Assembly: GCA_963780675.1 (NCBI GenBank)
Contig: CAWACR010000003.1
Coordinates: 1,197,669-1,261,668 of the forward strand
Source: JAHECE01 sp963780675
Lineage (GTDB): Bacteria > Actinomycetota > Actinomycetes > Actinomycetales > JAHECE01
Direction of reading: 5' to 3'
DNA: 64,000 nucleotides
The position numbers were made by a program, and so were the translations under genes. Shown here in pieces: positions 7,510 through 16,210 of this stretch. Positions within the stretch are counted from its first letter, which is position 1. Every line of letters begins with the position of its first letter. The notes beneath the pieces were generated by a model that did no database searches, had not been told where the DNA came from, and was given only the letters and a program-made list of their open reading frames with translations.

Positions 7510-9853
7510 TTAGGGGTGCGCTCCGCCCGCGGGTTCGGGTGTGGCGTGCACGGTGGCCGCGCCGGCCGGGACGAGGCTGAAGGCGCCTTCTTCCTCTTGG
7601 GCGTTGTGCAGGCGAAGGACGGCGTAGAGGCCGTAGAGCAGGCGGCGCAGCTCGACGACGTCCTCGGGCTGGACGTTGTCGTTGTCCAGGTCGACCAGGA
7701 GGCGGCGCAGTCGGCTGACCTGGTGCTCGATCTCGGCGTGGGTGCGGCTCAGGGCCGCGGTGGCGTCGCTGCCGCCGAGGGCGCGGGCGACGAGGGGCAC
7801 GAGGAGCTCCTCGTCGGCCCGCTCGTGCGGCAGGAGCTCGCCCTCGAGGTGGTCGAGCAGGGCGTGCGCCGCGGTCGAGGTCGGTGTCGTGGGTCGACAG
7901 TCGAATCGGCCACGGACCGGATCTGCTCGACCACGGGCAGGAGGGCGTCGTGCTCGGCGCGCAGACGTAGGGCGGTGGCCACGTCCTCGGGCGGCATCGT
8001 GATCGTGTGGACCTTGCCGGGCAGCACGGCGCGCAGGGCGATCCCGATCGCCAGGACGTCGATGACTTCCTGCAGGACAGCGCCGGCGGCGGGGGGCAGG
8101 AGCCCGGCCGCCGCGCCAACCATCGCGACCAGCGACAGGCCCATCCCGACGACGACGGCTTGCAGGGCGATGGTCTTGGACCGGCGGGCGATGAGGATGG
8201 CGTCGGCGAGGGCGTCGATCCGATCGACCGTCAGGACGACGTCGGCCGCCTCCGACGACGCGGTCGCCCCCCGGGCGGCCAGCGCCACCCCGACGCCGGC
8301 CGCAGCCAGGGCCGGGGCGTCGTTCACGCCGTCGCCGACCATGATCGTCGCGGCGTGCGCAGACTCCCGGCCGATCGCGGCGAGCTTGTCGGCGGGGTCG
8401 CAGTCGGCCAGCACGGTGTCGACGCCCACGATCCGACCGACGGTGTCGGCGATGTCCGCACGGTCCCCGGTGACCAGGACCACGCGGGTGATTCCCGCGT
8501 CGCGCAACGCACGGACCATCCGGGGCGCGTCGGGCCGGATCGGGTCCTCCAGCAGGAACGCACCCGCGGGTTCGCCGTCGACCGCGGCGAACACCGTCAG
8601 CGACCCGTCGAGGTCGGCGCGGCGGCGGACCTGACGGACCCACAACGGCTGCATGGTCGCCGACGATCCACGCGGCCTTGCCCAGACGGACCCGACGGCC
8701 GCCGACCACGCCTTCGACGCCGTACCCGTGGACCTCCTGCACGTCCGCCGGCATCTGCAGGGCCAGCCCGCGGCGGGCACCGGCGGTCACGATCGAACTC
8801 GCCAGAACATGCGCGGACACCTGGTCGAGCGAGGCGGCCAGACGCAGCAGCTCGTCGCGCGTCCACCATCGCCCGCGGTGACGACGTCGGCCAGCCCCGG
8901 CCGGCCCTGGGTCAGGGTGCCGGTCTTGTCGAAGAGCATCACCCGCCCGGCGGCCAGGCGTCTCCAGCGCGCCGCCACCCTTGACGACGACACCGATGTC
9001 GCGCCGCGCGGGACAGCCCGGACATGATCGCGATCGGGGCCGCCAGCAGCAGCGGGCACGGGGTCGCGACGACGAGCACCGCGACGGCGCGGACCGGGTC
9101 CCCCGCCACCGCCCACGCCACGCCCGCCAGGACGAGGGTGAGCGGGACGAAGTAGACCGCGAACCGGTCCGCCGTCCGCACGAACGGCGCCGACGAGGCC
9201 TGGGCCTGCTCGACCAGGCGCACCACCCCGGCGTACGTGGACTGCGCCGCCGACGCCGTCGCGACCAGGTCGAACGGGCCGCCCGCGTTGACGACCCCGC
9301 TGCGCACGGCCTCCCCCGCCGCGCGCTCGACCGGCAGCGACTCACCCGTCAGCGCGGCCTCGTCCAACACCGCCGTGGACACCAGCCGCCCGTCCACCGG
9401 GACGATCTCCCCCGTGCCCACCAGCAGGCGATCACCCGGGACCACGTCCTCGACCGGGACCTCGACCACCCCGGCGGCGACCCGGCGCCGGGCCGTGCGC
9501 GGGGCCCGCTCGACCAGCAGGCTCAGCTCCCGGCGCGCGCGTGCCGCGGCCCGCGCCTCGAGCAGCTGCCCGCTCGCGAGCATCACCGTGATCATCGCGC
9601 CCGCGAACGGCTCGTCCACCACGAGCGCACCCGCCAGGGCCAGCACCGCGATCACGTCCACGCTCGGCTGCCGGCGCCGGATCGCCGCGACCGTCCACGC
9701 CACCGAGAACACCAGACCCAGCACCGTGCCCGCCATCCACAGCACCCGGGCGGTGGAGTCGGCACCCGCCAACCACGCCACACCGCCCGCCAGCAGCAGC
9801 ACCGTCGATGAGACGAACAGCAGCAGCTCTTTGCGTTCCTTCAGGCCGGCCAT
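7510..9853 (-). pseudogene. Heavy-metal P-type ATPase with C-terminal hemerythrin domain, multiply frameshifted
   Basis: Pieces in successive frames add up to one protein of about 780 residues starting at the ATG at 9853 (MAGLKERKELLLF). Order: transmembrane helices with no N-terminal HMA domain; actuator loop LDEAALTGESLPVE; the metal-site helix VVATPCPLLLAAPIA; VMLFDKTGTLTQG with the phosphorylated Asp; VTGDRADI; and IMVGDGVNDAPALA. After the last helices a hemerythrin/HHE cation-binding domain follows (LRAEHDALLPVVEQI, LLPHERADEELLVPL, HAEIEHQVSRL, HNAQEEEGAFSL). At least four frame changes occur (near 9010, 8870-8930, 8640 and 7890). TPCPLL suggests a P1B-type metal pump. The fusion places a di-iron or oxygen-sensing domain on the pump. 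Functional only if the breaks are sequence errors. Confidence 0.8.
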
Positions 9854-9998
9854 GGAGCCATTCTCAGCCGTCGCCGCGCGCCGCGACGAAGGACCGGGGT
9901 CACACCGCTGCGACGTGGATAGATTCGCTCTCGCTCGCACCGGCTTGTCGGCACCGCCGTCGGACGATGTCGCCGGAGCAGCCCTGAGGAGAGCCCCG

Positions 9999-10511
9999 AT
10001 GTTCGACACGATCGCTGGACTGCCGCTCCACCCCCTCGTCGTCCACGCGACCGAGGTCATCGTTCCCGTCGCCGCGCTCACCGTCGCCCTGGCGGCCCTG
10101 TGGCCCGCGTTCCGGAAGTGGGCGCGCTTCCTGCCCCTGGCGATCTCCCTCCTCGCCCTGGTCCTCGTGCCCGTCTCCACCCAGTCGGGTGAGGCGCTCG
10201 AGGAGCGGGTCGGGGAGAACTCCCTCATCGAGACCCACTCCCAGCTCGCCGAAGGCCTCCTGCCCTGGGTGGTCGGCCTGGTGGTCGTCGCCGCCGTGAT
10301 GCTCTGGTGGTACTGGAACGAGCGCAAGGCGACCACGCCGCGTGCGCCCAGGTGGGTCGCCGTCGTCATCGCCGTCGTCGCGCTCGTCGTCTCGACCGGG
10401 ACCCTGGTCCAGGCCGTGCGCATCGGGCACAGCGGCGCGACCGCCGTATGGTCCGAAGACATGGGCAACCCCGCCCCCGCCTCCGAATCCGGGGACAGCG
10501 ACGAAGGCTGA
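9999..10511 (+). CDS. DUF2231 family membrane protein
   Basis: A 170-residue membrane protein starting at the ATG at 9999, preceded by GAGGAGA. It opens MFDTIAGLPLHPLVVHATEV, the DUF2231 signature with conserved histidines at the edge of helix 1. Three further helices follow (FLPLAISLLALVLVPVST, WVVGLVVVAAVMLWWYW, VVIAVVALVVSTGTLVQ), with HSQLAEGLLPW between the second and third. The C-terminus is polar and acidic. Function unknown; the family is often suspected of haem or redox roles, which nothing here can test. It is divergent from the P-type ATPase, and the intervening 145 bases must hold both promoters. Confidence 0.85.
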   Translation: MFDTIAGLPLHPLVVHATEVIVPVAALTVALAALWPAFRKWARFLPLAISLLALVLVPVSTQSGEALEERVGENSLIETHSQLAEGLLPWVVGLVVVAAVMLWWYWNERKATTPRAPRWVAVVIAVVALVVSTGTLVQAVRIGHSGATAVWSEDMGNPAPASESGDSDEG

Positions 10512-10668
10512 CCCCGCATCGCACGCGGACGGGTCATGGAAGCACGCGCCCGACGTCGCCGGACCGTTCGGCATCGAACCGCGTCGAGCGCCTCGGTCCG
10601 TGGCGCGCCGCGTCGGGCCGGGGTAGAACGGGAGGACAGGTCCCGCACGAGCGGCGAAGGAGCCGACC

Positions 10669-11067
10669 ATGACCGAGCAGTGCCACTTCACGATTGCGAC
10701 CGTCGCCGAGCAGAGCGCGGACTTCCGACGCGTCCTGTGGACGGGAGTGCACTCTCAACTGGTGATCATGACCATCCCCGTGGGCGGTGAGATCGGCGAG
10801 GAGGTCCACGAGCACACCGACCAGATCCTCACGTTCGTCAGCGGCACCGGAGAGACGGTGCTCGACGGCGAGACCACGCCGATCACCCAGGGTGACCTCG
10901 TCTGCGTCCACGCCGGCGCCCGGCACAACGTCCTGAACACCGGTCCCATCCCTCTCGTGCTCCACACCGTCTACGCCCCACCGCAACACGCCGTCGGCGC
11001 CATCCACGCGACCAAGGAGGCAGCCGAGGCCGCCGAGGCCGCGGGCGAAGACGAACCGCCGGCCTAG
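10669..11067 (+). CDS. Cupin domain protein
   Basis: A 132-residue protein with one small beta-barrel cupin. The two cupin motifs are visible: GGEIGEEVHEHTDQILTFVSG (metal-binding H-x-H and Glu) and PITQGDLVCVHAGARHNVLN (second His). An Ala/Glu-rich tail follows (ATKEAAEAAEAAGEDE). An AAGGAG-like site lies just upstream of the ATG. Single cupins of this size include isomerases, dioxygenases and sugar binders, and the sequence does not separate them. It stands alone between DUF2231 and the DUF385 gene, all on the plus strand. Confidence 0.85.
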   Translation: MTEQCHFTIATVAEQSADFRRVLWTGVHSQLVIMTIPVGGEIGEEVHEHTDQILTFVSGTGETVLDGETTPITQGDLVCVHAGARHNVLNTGPIPLVLHTVYAPPQHAVGAIHATKEAAEAAEAAGEDEPPA

Positions 11068-11197
11068 CCCGAGGGGTTACCCGGCGCCGATCCATGTCGA
11101 TCTGTGCAGGTCAGCGCCACCCCCAGCCGTCGCCACGATCGTGCGAGACTGCCGGGATCGGGGACCAGGACCGGACCGCCGACGTCAGGAACCCACC

Positions 11198-11599
11198 GTG
11201 GACGAGACCACCCGCACCGCCCTGCACCGCAACCAAGTGATCGACCTGACAACGACCGGCCGGCGGACGGGGCAAGCGCGGCGGATCGAGATCTTCCTGC
11301 ACCAGGACCGCGGTCTGCTGTTCATCAGCGGGCTGCCGCGGGAGCGGACGCGGGCCTGGATCCACAACATCACGGCCGACCCCCGCGTGATCGTCCACCT
11401 CAAGCAGTCCGTCGTCGCCGACATCCCCGCCACCGCGCGAGTGGTCACCGACCCGGACGAGCGGCGCCCCCTCATCGAGGCCGCCGCACGGCGCTGGGGC
11501 CGCACCGATATCCCCGCCATGCTCGCCCACAGCCCGCTCATCGTGCTCACCGTCGACGACGACACCCCGCCGGCCCGCGGCCAAGATTCGCGACCGTAA
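11198..11599 (+). CDS. Deazaflavin (F420)-type nitroreductase family protein (DUF385)
   Basis: A 133-residue split-barrel protein. The GTG at 11198 is chosen because AGGA sits about 8 bases ahead and the N-terminal extension from 11141 is unconserved in character. HRNQVIDLTTTGRRTGQARR is the family opening (TxGRxSG), then IEIFLHQDRGLLFIS and WIHNITADPRVIVHL (the N-P-x-V strand). This family, which includes mycobacterial Ddn, binds cofactor F420 or related flavins. Substrate cannot be named. It ends with a short TPPARGQDSRP tail. Confidence 0.8.
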   Translation: MDETTRTALHRNQVIDLTTTGRRTGQARRIEIFLHQDRGLLFISGLPRERTRAWIHNITADPRVIVHLKQSVVADIPATARVVTDPDERRPLIEAAARRWGRTDIPAMLAHSPLIVLTVDDDTPPARGQDSRP

Positions 11600-11779
11600 G
11601 GGCGCCCTCGTCATCGAAGGCCCTGGCTTCCCCGCCTCGCGCAACCCGCGCGCCGGGCAAGGCGCCCGTCGCCGCCGACACCCCACCCGCCGTCCCGGGT
11701 TCCGCAGCTGCGTCCACCGTTGAGCGGGACGGCCCGAACGGCGAGGGCGGTGACCGATGCCCGGTGCCAGACTCGTCGC

Positions 11780-12457
11780 ATGTCGCCGGTGGTGCGCAGG
11801 ATCGTTCAGCTCCTCGTCCTGACGCTGGTCCAGGCGGCTGTCCTCTTCGCGTGCGCCGGCACCCTGGCGTGGGGCGCGGGCTGGTTGTACGTCGGGCTGT
11901 ACGTCGGGATGCTCCTGCTCGCATCGGTCGTCTTCCTCCCCCGCCACGCCGAGGTGGTCGCCGAGCGGAGCCGCGGTACGGCGGGCGGCAAGGCCTGGGA
12001 CGTGCGCCTCACCCGCCTGCAGGCGGTGCCGACGCTCGCCATCCTCGCCGTCGCGGGCCTCGACGAGAGGTTCGGCTGGACCGCGCCGCTGCCCGGGGTG
12101 GTCCGGGCGCTGGGCGTGGTCCTCTTCGCCGGCGGCTACGCCGTCGTCCTGTGGGCGATGTCGGTCAACACCTACTTTTCCGAGGTGGTGCGCATCCAGA
12201 CCGAGCGCGGGCACCGGGTGATCACGGACGGGCCGTACCGGATCATCCGCCACCCCGGCTACGTCGGCATGCTGTGCTCGGCGCTGGGCTCCGTCGCTCT
12301 GCTGGACTCACCCTGGTCCTTGGTGCCGTGGGTCCTGTTTGCGGGTCTCGTCGTGGTGCGGACTGACCTGGAGGACCGAACCCTGCACGCCGAGCTCCCC
12401 GGCTACGCGCAGTACGCGGCCCGAACGCGGCACCGGCTACTGCCCGGCCTCTGGTAG
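11780..12457 (+). CDS. Isoprenylcysteine carboxyl methyltransferase-like membrane protein
   Basis: A 225-residue membrane protein from the ATG at 11780 (MSPVVRRIVQ). N-terminal helices (LLVLTLVQAAVLFACAGTL, LYVGLYVGMLLLASVVFL) precede a conserved C-terminal block: SVNTYFSEVVRIQTERGHRV, TDGPYRIIRHPGYVGML and LEDRTLHAELPGYAQYAAR. The RHPxYxG motif and E-x2-L-x2-F/Y-P-x-Y tail define the ICMT/PEMT methyltransferase group, which uses S-adenosylmethionine at the membrane. The substrate in bacteria is usually unknown. It is the last chromosomal gene before the first tRNA-Pro att copy. Confidence 0.87.
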   Translation: MSPVVRRIVQLLVLTLVQAAVLFACAGTLAWGAGWLYVGLYVGMLLLASVVFLPRHAEVVAERSRGTAGGKAWDVRLTRLQAVPTLAILAVAGLDERFGWTAPLPGVVRALGVVLFAGGYAVVLWAMSVNTYFSEVVRIQTERGHRVITDGPYRIIRHPGYVGMLCSALGSVALLDSPWSLVPWVLFAGLVVVRTDLEDRTLHAELPGYAQYAARTRHRLLPGLW

Positions 12458-12480
12458 ACGCACCCCGCTCCTGCAGGAGA

Positions 12481-12716
12481 GCCAAACCGCAGCGACAGAA
12501 AGTGCCGGCGTACGTCGTGCGCGCTGCGTGATCGGTCGACAGACAGGGGTGCCACCCTCACAGGCCCGCCCGGCCCTCGACACTCGGGTGCCGCGCGCGC
12601 TTGACCTCTTGACGTTTCGACTTGGGGGCCAGTGCTGTGACCTGCAAGGACGCAACCGCGGATTCCACCGCCGTCCAGCCCGGTCCAGTCCGATCCTCGC
12701 CACAGTTAGGCTCCCC
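12481..12716. repeat. Island-edge repeat R, copy 1
   Basis: About 230 non-coding bases resembling 32371-32612, and in its last part 52100-52157. A well-conserved core is GCGCTGCGTGATCGGTCGAC near 12520, followed by ACAGGGGTGCCACC. It ends in TTAGGCTCCCC (12706-12716), one of the putative arm sites of the B set. It lies immediately outside the first tRNA-Pro att copy. No protein is supported here on either strand. Confidence 0.6.
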
Positions 12717-12740
12717 GGCCCGGCTCCCGACCACGAAGAA

Positions 12741-12768
12741 GGGCCGCTCCTCTTCCGAGAAACGGCCC
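12741..12768 (-). terminator. Hairpin terminator-like site beside the first att copy
   Basis: On the minus strand, GGGGCCGTTT and CGGCCCTTCTTC form a GGGCCG/CGGCCC stem followed by a T-rich tract, just downstream of the tRNA-Pro 3' fragment. A related hairpin stands in the same position at 52183-52209. It is probably the original terminator of the tRNA-Pro gene, carried with the att site. Confidence 0.5.
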
Positions 12769-12785
12769 CTGACCTGGTGTTCTGT

Positions 12786-12830
12786 TGTCGGGCTGACAGG
12801 ATTTGAACCTGCGACCCCTTGACCCCCAGG
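12786..12830 (-). repeat. att copy 1: 3' part of tRNA-Pro(GGG)
   Basis: These 45 bases are identical to 18101-18145, 25661-25705 and 52228-52272. On the minus strand they begin CCTGGGGGTCAAG (anticodon loop with GGG, then the 3' anticodon stem). They continue through the T arm (GCAGGTTCAAATCCTGT) and the acceptor 3' strand CAGCCCGA. The 5' half of the tRNA is absent, so this is an integration core and not a working tRNA. On the right (12934-12942 and 12947-12954) stand two ATGGCTACA/CGGCTACA putative arm sites (set A); on the left is a set B site. Confidence 0.85.
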
Positions 12831-12960
12831 TCTCGGCAACCCGTTCACAGGCGTTCACCGGGATACGTCGTCGCAGGTCACAGGAACGCACGCACCGGTG
12901 CGAACTGCCACGAACGTGGGCGATAGCCGCCTGATGGCTACATTCTCGGCTACACGGCGT
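12831..12960. repeat. Right flank of att copy 1 with A-set arm sites
   Basis: This stretch closely resembles 18146-18275, and the IS-interrupted 25706-25790 plus 27429-27480. It contains the palindrome-like CCACGAACGTGGGCGATAGC and the direct repeats ATGGCTACA (12934) and CGGCTACA (12947), 13 bases apart. These are likely integrase binding sites. No coding sequence is supported. Confidence 0.6.
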
Positions 12961-12988
12961 GTTCGGCTGCTGCCGCGCTAGGGAGGCG

Positions 12989-13348
12989 TCAAGGGGGGAC
13001 GCGCACCCGGGTGCGTCCCGGGTCGATCGTCACGAGGGCTCCATCCAGCAGTTGGTCGGCGACCTGGGTGATGGCGGCGAGGAGCAGGTCGCCGAGTGTC
13101 TCGGGGCGCAGATCCGATGCGCGGAGTTGGATGACGCTGGGCCCGGAGTGGCCCCTGGCGGCCAGGATCGTGGTGAAGTCGAGGTCGTTGGTGAGAACGA
13201 CGGCGCCCTGGCCGGTGGCGACGGCCATGATGTGTGCGTCGGTGGCGGTGACTTCGCCGACGTCGGACCAGTGCGTCGCCTCGTGGCCGGCCGTGCGCAG
13301 GCAGTCGACCCAGCGTGGCGACAGGTGCATGTCGACCAGCAGTCTCAT
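12989..13348 (-). CDS. DUF5615 PIN-like toxin
   Basis: A 119-residue PIN-fold protein. It begins MRLLVDMHLSPRWVDCLRTA, with the first acidic residue in LLVDMHL, has DAHIMAVA in the middle and TNDLDFTTILAARG carrying the acidic pair typical of the DUF5615 group of PIN-like nucleases. Its ATG overlaps the stop of the upstream DUF433 gene (ATGA), the usual antitoxin-then-toxin layout. It lies directly inside the first att copy, and a near twin lies at 27494-27865 inside the third. Likely an RNase toxin that stabilises the island. Confidence 0.85.
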   Translation of the reverse strand: MRLLVDMHLSPRWVDCLRTAGHEATHWSDVGEVTATDAHIMAVATGQGAVVLTNDLDFTTILAARGHSGPSVIQLRASDLRPETLGDLLLAAITQVADQLLDGALVTIDPGRTRVRVPP

Positions 13349-13575
13349 GCGCTGGCTAGCGTCACTTCGCGTTCTTCGGCGAGCCAGGCCGCATAGCGCA
13401 GGGCCTGCAGGACGTCCTCACGCGTGGGGTAGGGGTAGTCGGAGAGCAGTTCATCGATGGACACGCCCACACCGATCTGGCCGACGATCATGCCGACAGT
13501 GACCCGCATCCCCCTGATGCAGGCGCGCCCGCCCATCACGCCCGGGTCGCGGGTGATCCGATCGAACGGTCCCAC
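13345..13575 (-). CDS. DUF433 antitoxin
   Basis: A 76-residue protein from the GTG at 13575 (GPFDRITRDPGVMGGRACIRG). GRACIRGMRVTVGMIVGQI and the C-terminal DVLQALRYAAWLAEERE are the DUF433 (VapB45-like) pattern, a winged-helix antitoxin partnered with DUF5615 toxins. Its start was set by matching the paralogue at 27862-28092, which uses ATG. The stop overlaps the toxin start. It probably represses its own operon. Confidence 0.82.
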   Translation of the reverse strand: MGPFDRITRDPGVMGGRACIRGMRVTVGMIVGQIGVGVSIDELLSDYPYPTREDVLQALRYAAWLAEEREVTLASA

Positions 13576-13805
13576 GACGCTCCTCTCGCACCACCTCGTC
13601 GTGGCCAGTGTGGCGGCCACAATCCTGGCAACACCGGGTCGACGCCCACCCGTGGAGGGGACCCGTCAGGACGCTCCGCCGACCGCAGGTCTCAGCGGAC
13701 ATCACGAGCGGCGCCGCAGGGCGGTCGTCCGGTGATCCTCGTTCCGAGGCGGACGGACCATGAGCCTGTCCATGGCGGGATCGTCGACCACCTCGAGTCT
13801 TAGGG

Positions 13806-14096
13806 GTGAGTCACAACCGGCTGGCCGTCGCGATCGGCGTCCCACCGCGCCGGATCAACGAGATCGTGCACGGCAAGCGCCGGATCACCGCGGACACCGC
13901 CCGCGGCCGGCGCGGTCCTTGGGCACCAGCGAGCGGTTCTGGCTCAACCTGCATTCCCGGTACGACCTCGAGATCGAGAAGGACCACCTCCGCCGCCGAC
14001 CAGATCGCCGCCGCCAGGTCCCTCCTCGACTCCGGCGCCCTCTCCAAGACCGAGCACGACGTCCTCAAAGCCTGGGCCCTCGCGTACCCGCCAGCC
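13806..14096 (+). pseudogene. HigA-type antitoxin remnant joined to a SHOCT tail
   Basis: A GTG at 13806 opens SHNRLAVAIGVPPRRINEIV then HGKRRITADTA, the helix-turn-helix of HigA-family antitoxins. After a frame change near 13910 the typical continuation SLGTSERFWLNLHSRYDLEI follows in another frame. In the first frame, 13992-14096 encodes ADQIAAARSLLDSGALSKTE and a matching tail, which is a SHOCT domain like that at 46699-47079, not part of HigA. The unit is therefore a broken antitoxin fused to a foreign C-terminal fragment. No HigB toxin is adjacent. Confidence 0.6.
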
Positions 14097-14459
14097 GCAC
14101 GGTTTACGATCGAGTCGCAGCGCCCGGGGTGCCCGGAGCGGGGGTCATCGCCGGTCCGGGGCTCGGCTCCATCTCGCGCAGTTGCCTGCCCGGCGTCCCG
14201 GCCCCACTCGAGAGGTTCGCCGGGTCGCCCCCTGCGGATGACCGCTTGGTGAATCCCGACCGATCCAAGACCAGAGGGAGCGTCGACGTTCAGGACGACC
14301 TGACGCGCTGGCAGACCCCGCTCGGTAGACCCGATGCGGCACCCCAGGGGCCCGGCGTCGACCAGGGCGCCTCCGAGTCGCCTCGCCGAGCCCACCGGTG
14401 GGCGGCCGCAGGGCGTGCTCGCCTGGTCCTCCGACGCGGGTTGACGGCTGCCGGGGGTG
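14097..14459. other. No gene seen
   Basis: About 360 bases between two pseudogenes. Open frames exist on both strands but have the Arg/Pro-rich composition of high-GC noise, and I recognise nothing. It is probably decayed island sequence. Confidence 0.4.
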
Positions 14460-14850
14460 TCAGGCGTCGTCGAGCTCGTCGAGGATGCGGGCCGCGACGA
14501 GTTCCTGGGAGGCGCGGCCGCGCTCGTCGAGGCCGGGTTCGGCGCGACGGGCCTCGATGGTCTCGAGGAGTTGGGCGAGAACGGTTCGGCGGACGTCGCC
14601 GCCGCCGGAGGAGCGAACGGAGACGTAGACCAGCACGGCCGGGCGCGTTGCGGAACGCCGTGGCGGCGCTGGTGTCGGTCAGGCCGGCGGCCACGAGCCG
14701 CTGCCGGACGAACGTCCTGCTTGGTGGCCAGCCACATCTGCGTGTTCATCGCCTCGAAGCGGTCCCTCAGGTCGGCGAGCACATCGAGCGCGGGCACGTC
14801 GAGGTCCGGCGTCAGGCCGAGGTCGATCAGCACCCGCCTCGTCGGCGGCG
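14460..14850 (-). pseudogene. STAS-domain fragment, probably the C-terminus of a SulP transporter
   Basis: The minus strand encodes MLIDLGLTPDLDVPALDVLA then DLRDRFEAMNTQMWLA, the beta-strand/helix pattern of the STAS domain at the C-terminus of SulP anion transporters. In shifted frames it continues LTDTSAATAFRNA and finally QLLETIEARRAEPGLDERGR to a stop at 14460. At least two frame changes occur and the transmembrane part is absent. A stand-alone STAS protein is possible but less likely. Confidence 0.5.
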
Positions 14851-14912
14851 AAGGGCGGCGAGGACGGCGTCACGCGGTTCGGCCTACTGCCGTGACGAAG
14901 TTGCCGGCCTGC

Positions 14913-15656
14913 TCATGACGCATCCGTGGTGATCTCCTCGGTGGGGGGAGGAGTGGTCGCTGGTTCGATGGCGTTGACGGGTCCCGCGCCCCGGATCAGC
15001 AACCAGAAGGCCAGGCCCACTTCGGCGAGGAAGCTGACGACAAGTCCCGGGTAGCGGATCGCCGGGTAGTCCGGCAGCAGCAGGGCTTGGCTGAACCAGA
15101 TCAGGACGGCGAGGCCGTCCAGTGCCAGCAGGACACCGAGGAAGCGTGGCAGGAACCGCGACGTGTAGACCAGGTACGCCAGCGGGAACAGCCAGGTGGC
15201 AAAGAAGAGCTGCGCGGTAACGAAGCCGGTCTTGTAGGTGGCGATGGCAGCCAGGGCGAGAGCCTCCCCCTGCCCTCCGGAGCCCGCCACGAGACCGTTC
15301 TCGCTCAGTGCCAGGGCATTGATGAGCGGGATCATGCTGGCGCACTGGACCGCGACACCCGCCGTGTTGAGGAGGAGAAACAGCAGAGCCAGGGTCTGAT
15401 CGAGATGGTGGAGGAGCCAGTACAGCGCCCACGCTGTCACCAGGAACAACAGCGCGGAGGTGTAGGCGAGCACCAAGCCGAGGCGGAACATGTCCGGGCT
15501 TGACGTGATGGTGTGCCACACCTGTTCGGGGCTGCCCATCCCGATGTGGCCCACCACGTCGCCCAGCACGGTGACGAGGATGTAGCCGAGGTACAGCCCA
15601 CCTGCGAGTCTGGCCCGTACGGCGAGAGTGACCTGATCAGTGCGGAAACCAGACAT
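14913..15656 (-). CDS. DUF4386 membrane protein
   Basis: A 247-residue protein with six or seven hydrophobic helices, from the ATG at 15656 (MSGFRTDQVTLAVRARLAGG) with AAAGGAG upstream. LAGGLYLGYILVTVLGDVV, LLFLVTAWALYWLLHHL and the C-terminal LPDYPAIRYPGLVVSFLAEV match the DUF4386 family, whose P--------FLAE-G-WL--G motif near the end is conserved. Function unknown. It is the last gene of a four-gene minus-strand membrane-protein group (17657 to 14913), all in the first att-bounded module. Confidence 0.8.
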   Translation of the reverse strand: MSGFRTDQVTLAVRARLAGGLYLGYILVTVLGDVVGHIGMGSPEQVWHTITSSPDMFRLGLVLAYTSALLFLVTAWALYWLLHHLDQTLALLFLLLNTAGVAVQCASMIPLINALALSENGLVAGSGGQGEALALAAIATYKTGFVTAQLFFATWLFPLAYLVYTSRFLPRFLGVLLALDGLAVLIWFSQALLLPDYPAIRYPGLVVSFLAEVGLAFWLLIRGAGPVNAIEPATTPPPTEEITTDAS

Positions 15657-15679
15657 GCAGATCTCCTTTCGAGAGGGCC

Positions 15680-16177
15680 TCAGCCACGACGGCGCGGCGG
15701 GGCCTGCGGGTTTTGTCGATTGTCCCGATAGGTTGGGGGAGTACCGCGGGAGCTGTTCCGGCCGTAGAGTGCGCCCACTGCGACGCCGAGGGCGAGGAAC
15801 CGGACCATGTTGAATACGGCGCCGATGACGAAGTAGCGCACCGGGTTCTCGGTGGCGGTGAAGAATTTCCCGGGGACATCCACGAGCACAGTAAGGACGA
15901 CAAGGGCGAGCAGGCTGACGAGGACGGACTTGGACATCGGGGTACGGGTCGGAATCCTGTCGAAGTGCCGATACAGCAGGTAGCTGACAGCGACACCGAG
16001 GACCAGACCACCGGCCAGAGCCTGCGCCAGCATGGGGAAATACGAAATCGACAGACCGGCCCGGTACTCGGCCGCCACAGGCGTCAAAGAGATGGCGAAG
16101 TTGGCCAGCCAGAAACCGCCGCCGCCCGCGCAGGCCGACAGCCACATTCGGCGAGTTCTCCCAGCAGGTTGACTCAT
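15680..16177 (-). CDS. Unrecognised four-helix membrane protein
   Basis: A 165-residue protein with four hydrophobic segments (CAGGGGFWLANFAISLT, LAQALAGGLVLGVAVSYLLY, SVLVSLLALVVLTVLVDV, FVIGAVFNMVRFLALGVAVG) and a basic tail. I do not recognise a named family. Its position between DUF4386-type genes, 24 bases from the next one, suggests co-transcription. Start at 16177 (MSQPAGRTRR). Confidence 0.65.
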   Translation of the reverse strand: MSQPAGRTRRMWLSACAGGGGFWLANFAISLTPVAAEYRAGLSISYFPMLAQALAGGLVLGVAVSYLLYRHFDRIPTRTPMSKSVLVSLLALVVLTVLVDVPGKFFTATENPVRYFVIGAVFNMVRFLALGVAVGALYGRNSSRGTPPTYRDNRQNPQAPPRRRG

Positions 16178-16210
16178 GACCCCAAATCCCAGGGTTCGTC
16201 GCTCACGCCG

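Noticed and set aside
12786..12830. A functional tRNA-Pro gene at the four conserved 45-base sites
   Set aside because: At all four sites the 5' acceptor strand, D arm and 5' anticodon stem are absent; only the anticodon loop to the 3' end is present.
13811..14833. A single intact 340-residue minus-strand gene
   Set aside because: Only its first 40 residues resemble a STAS domain; the rest is out of frame with the natural continuation, so it was recorded as a frameshifted fragment.
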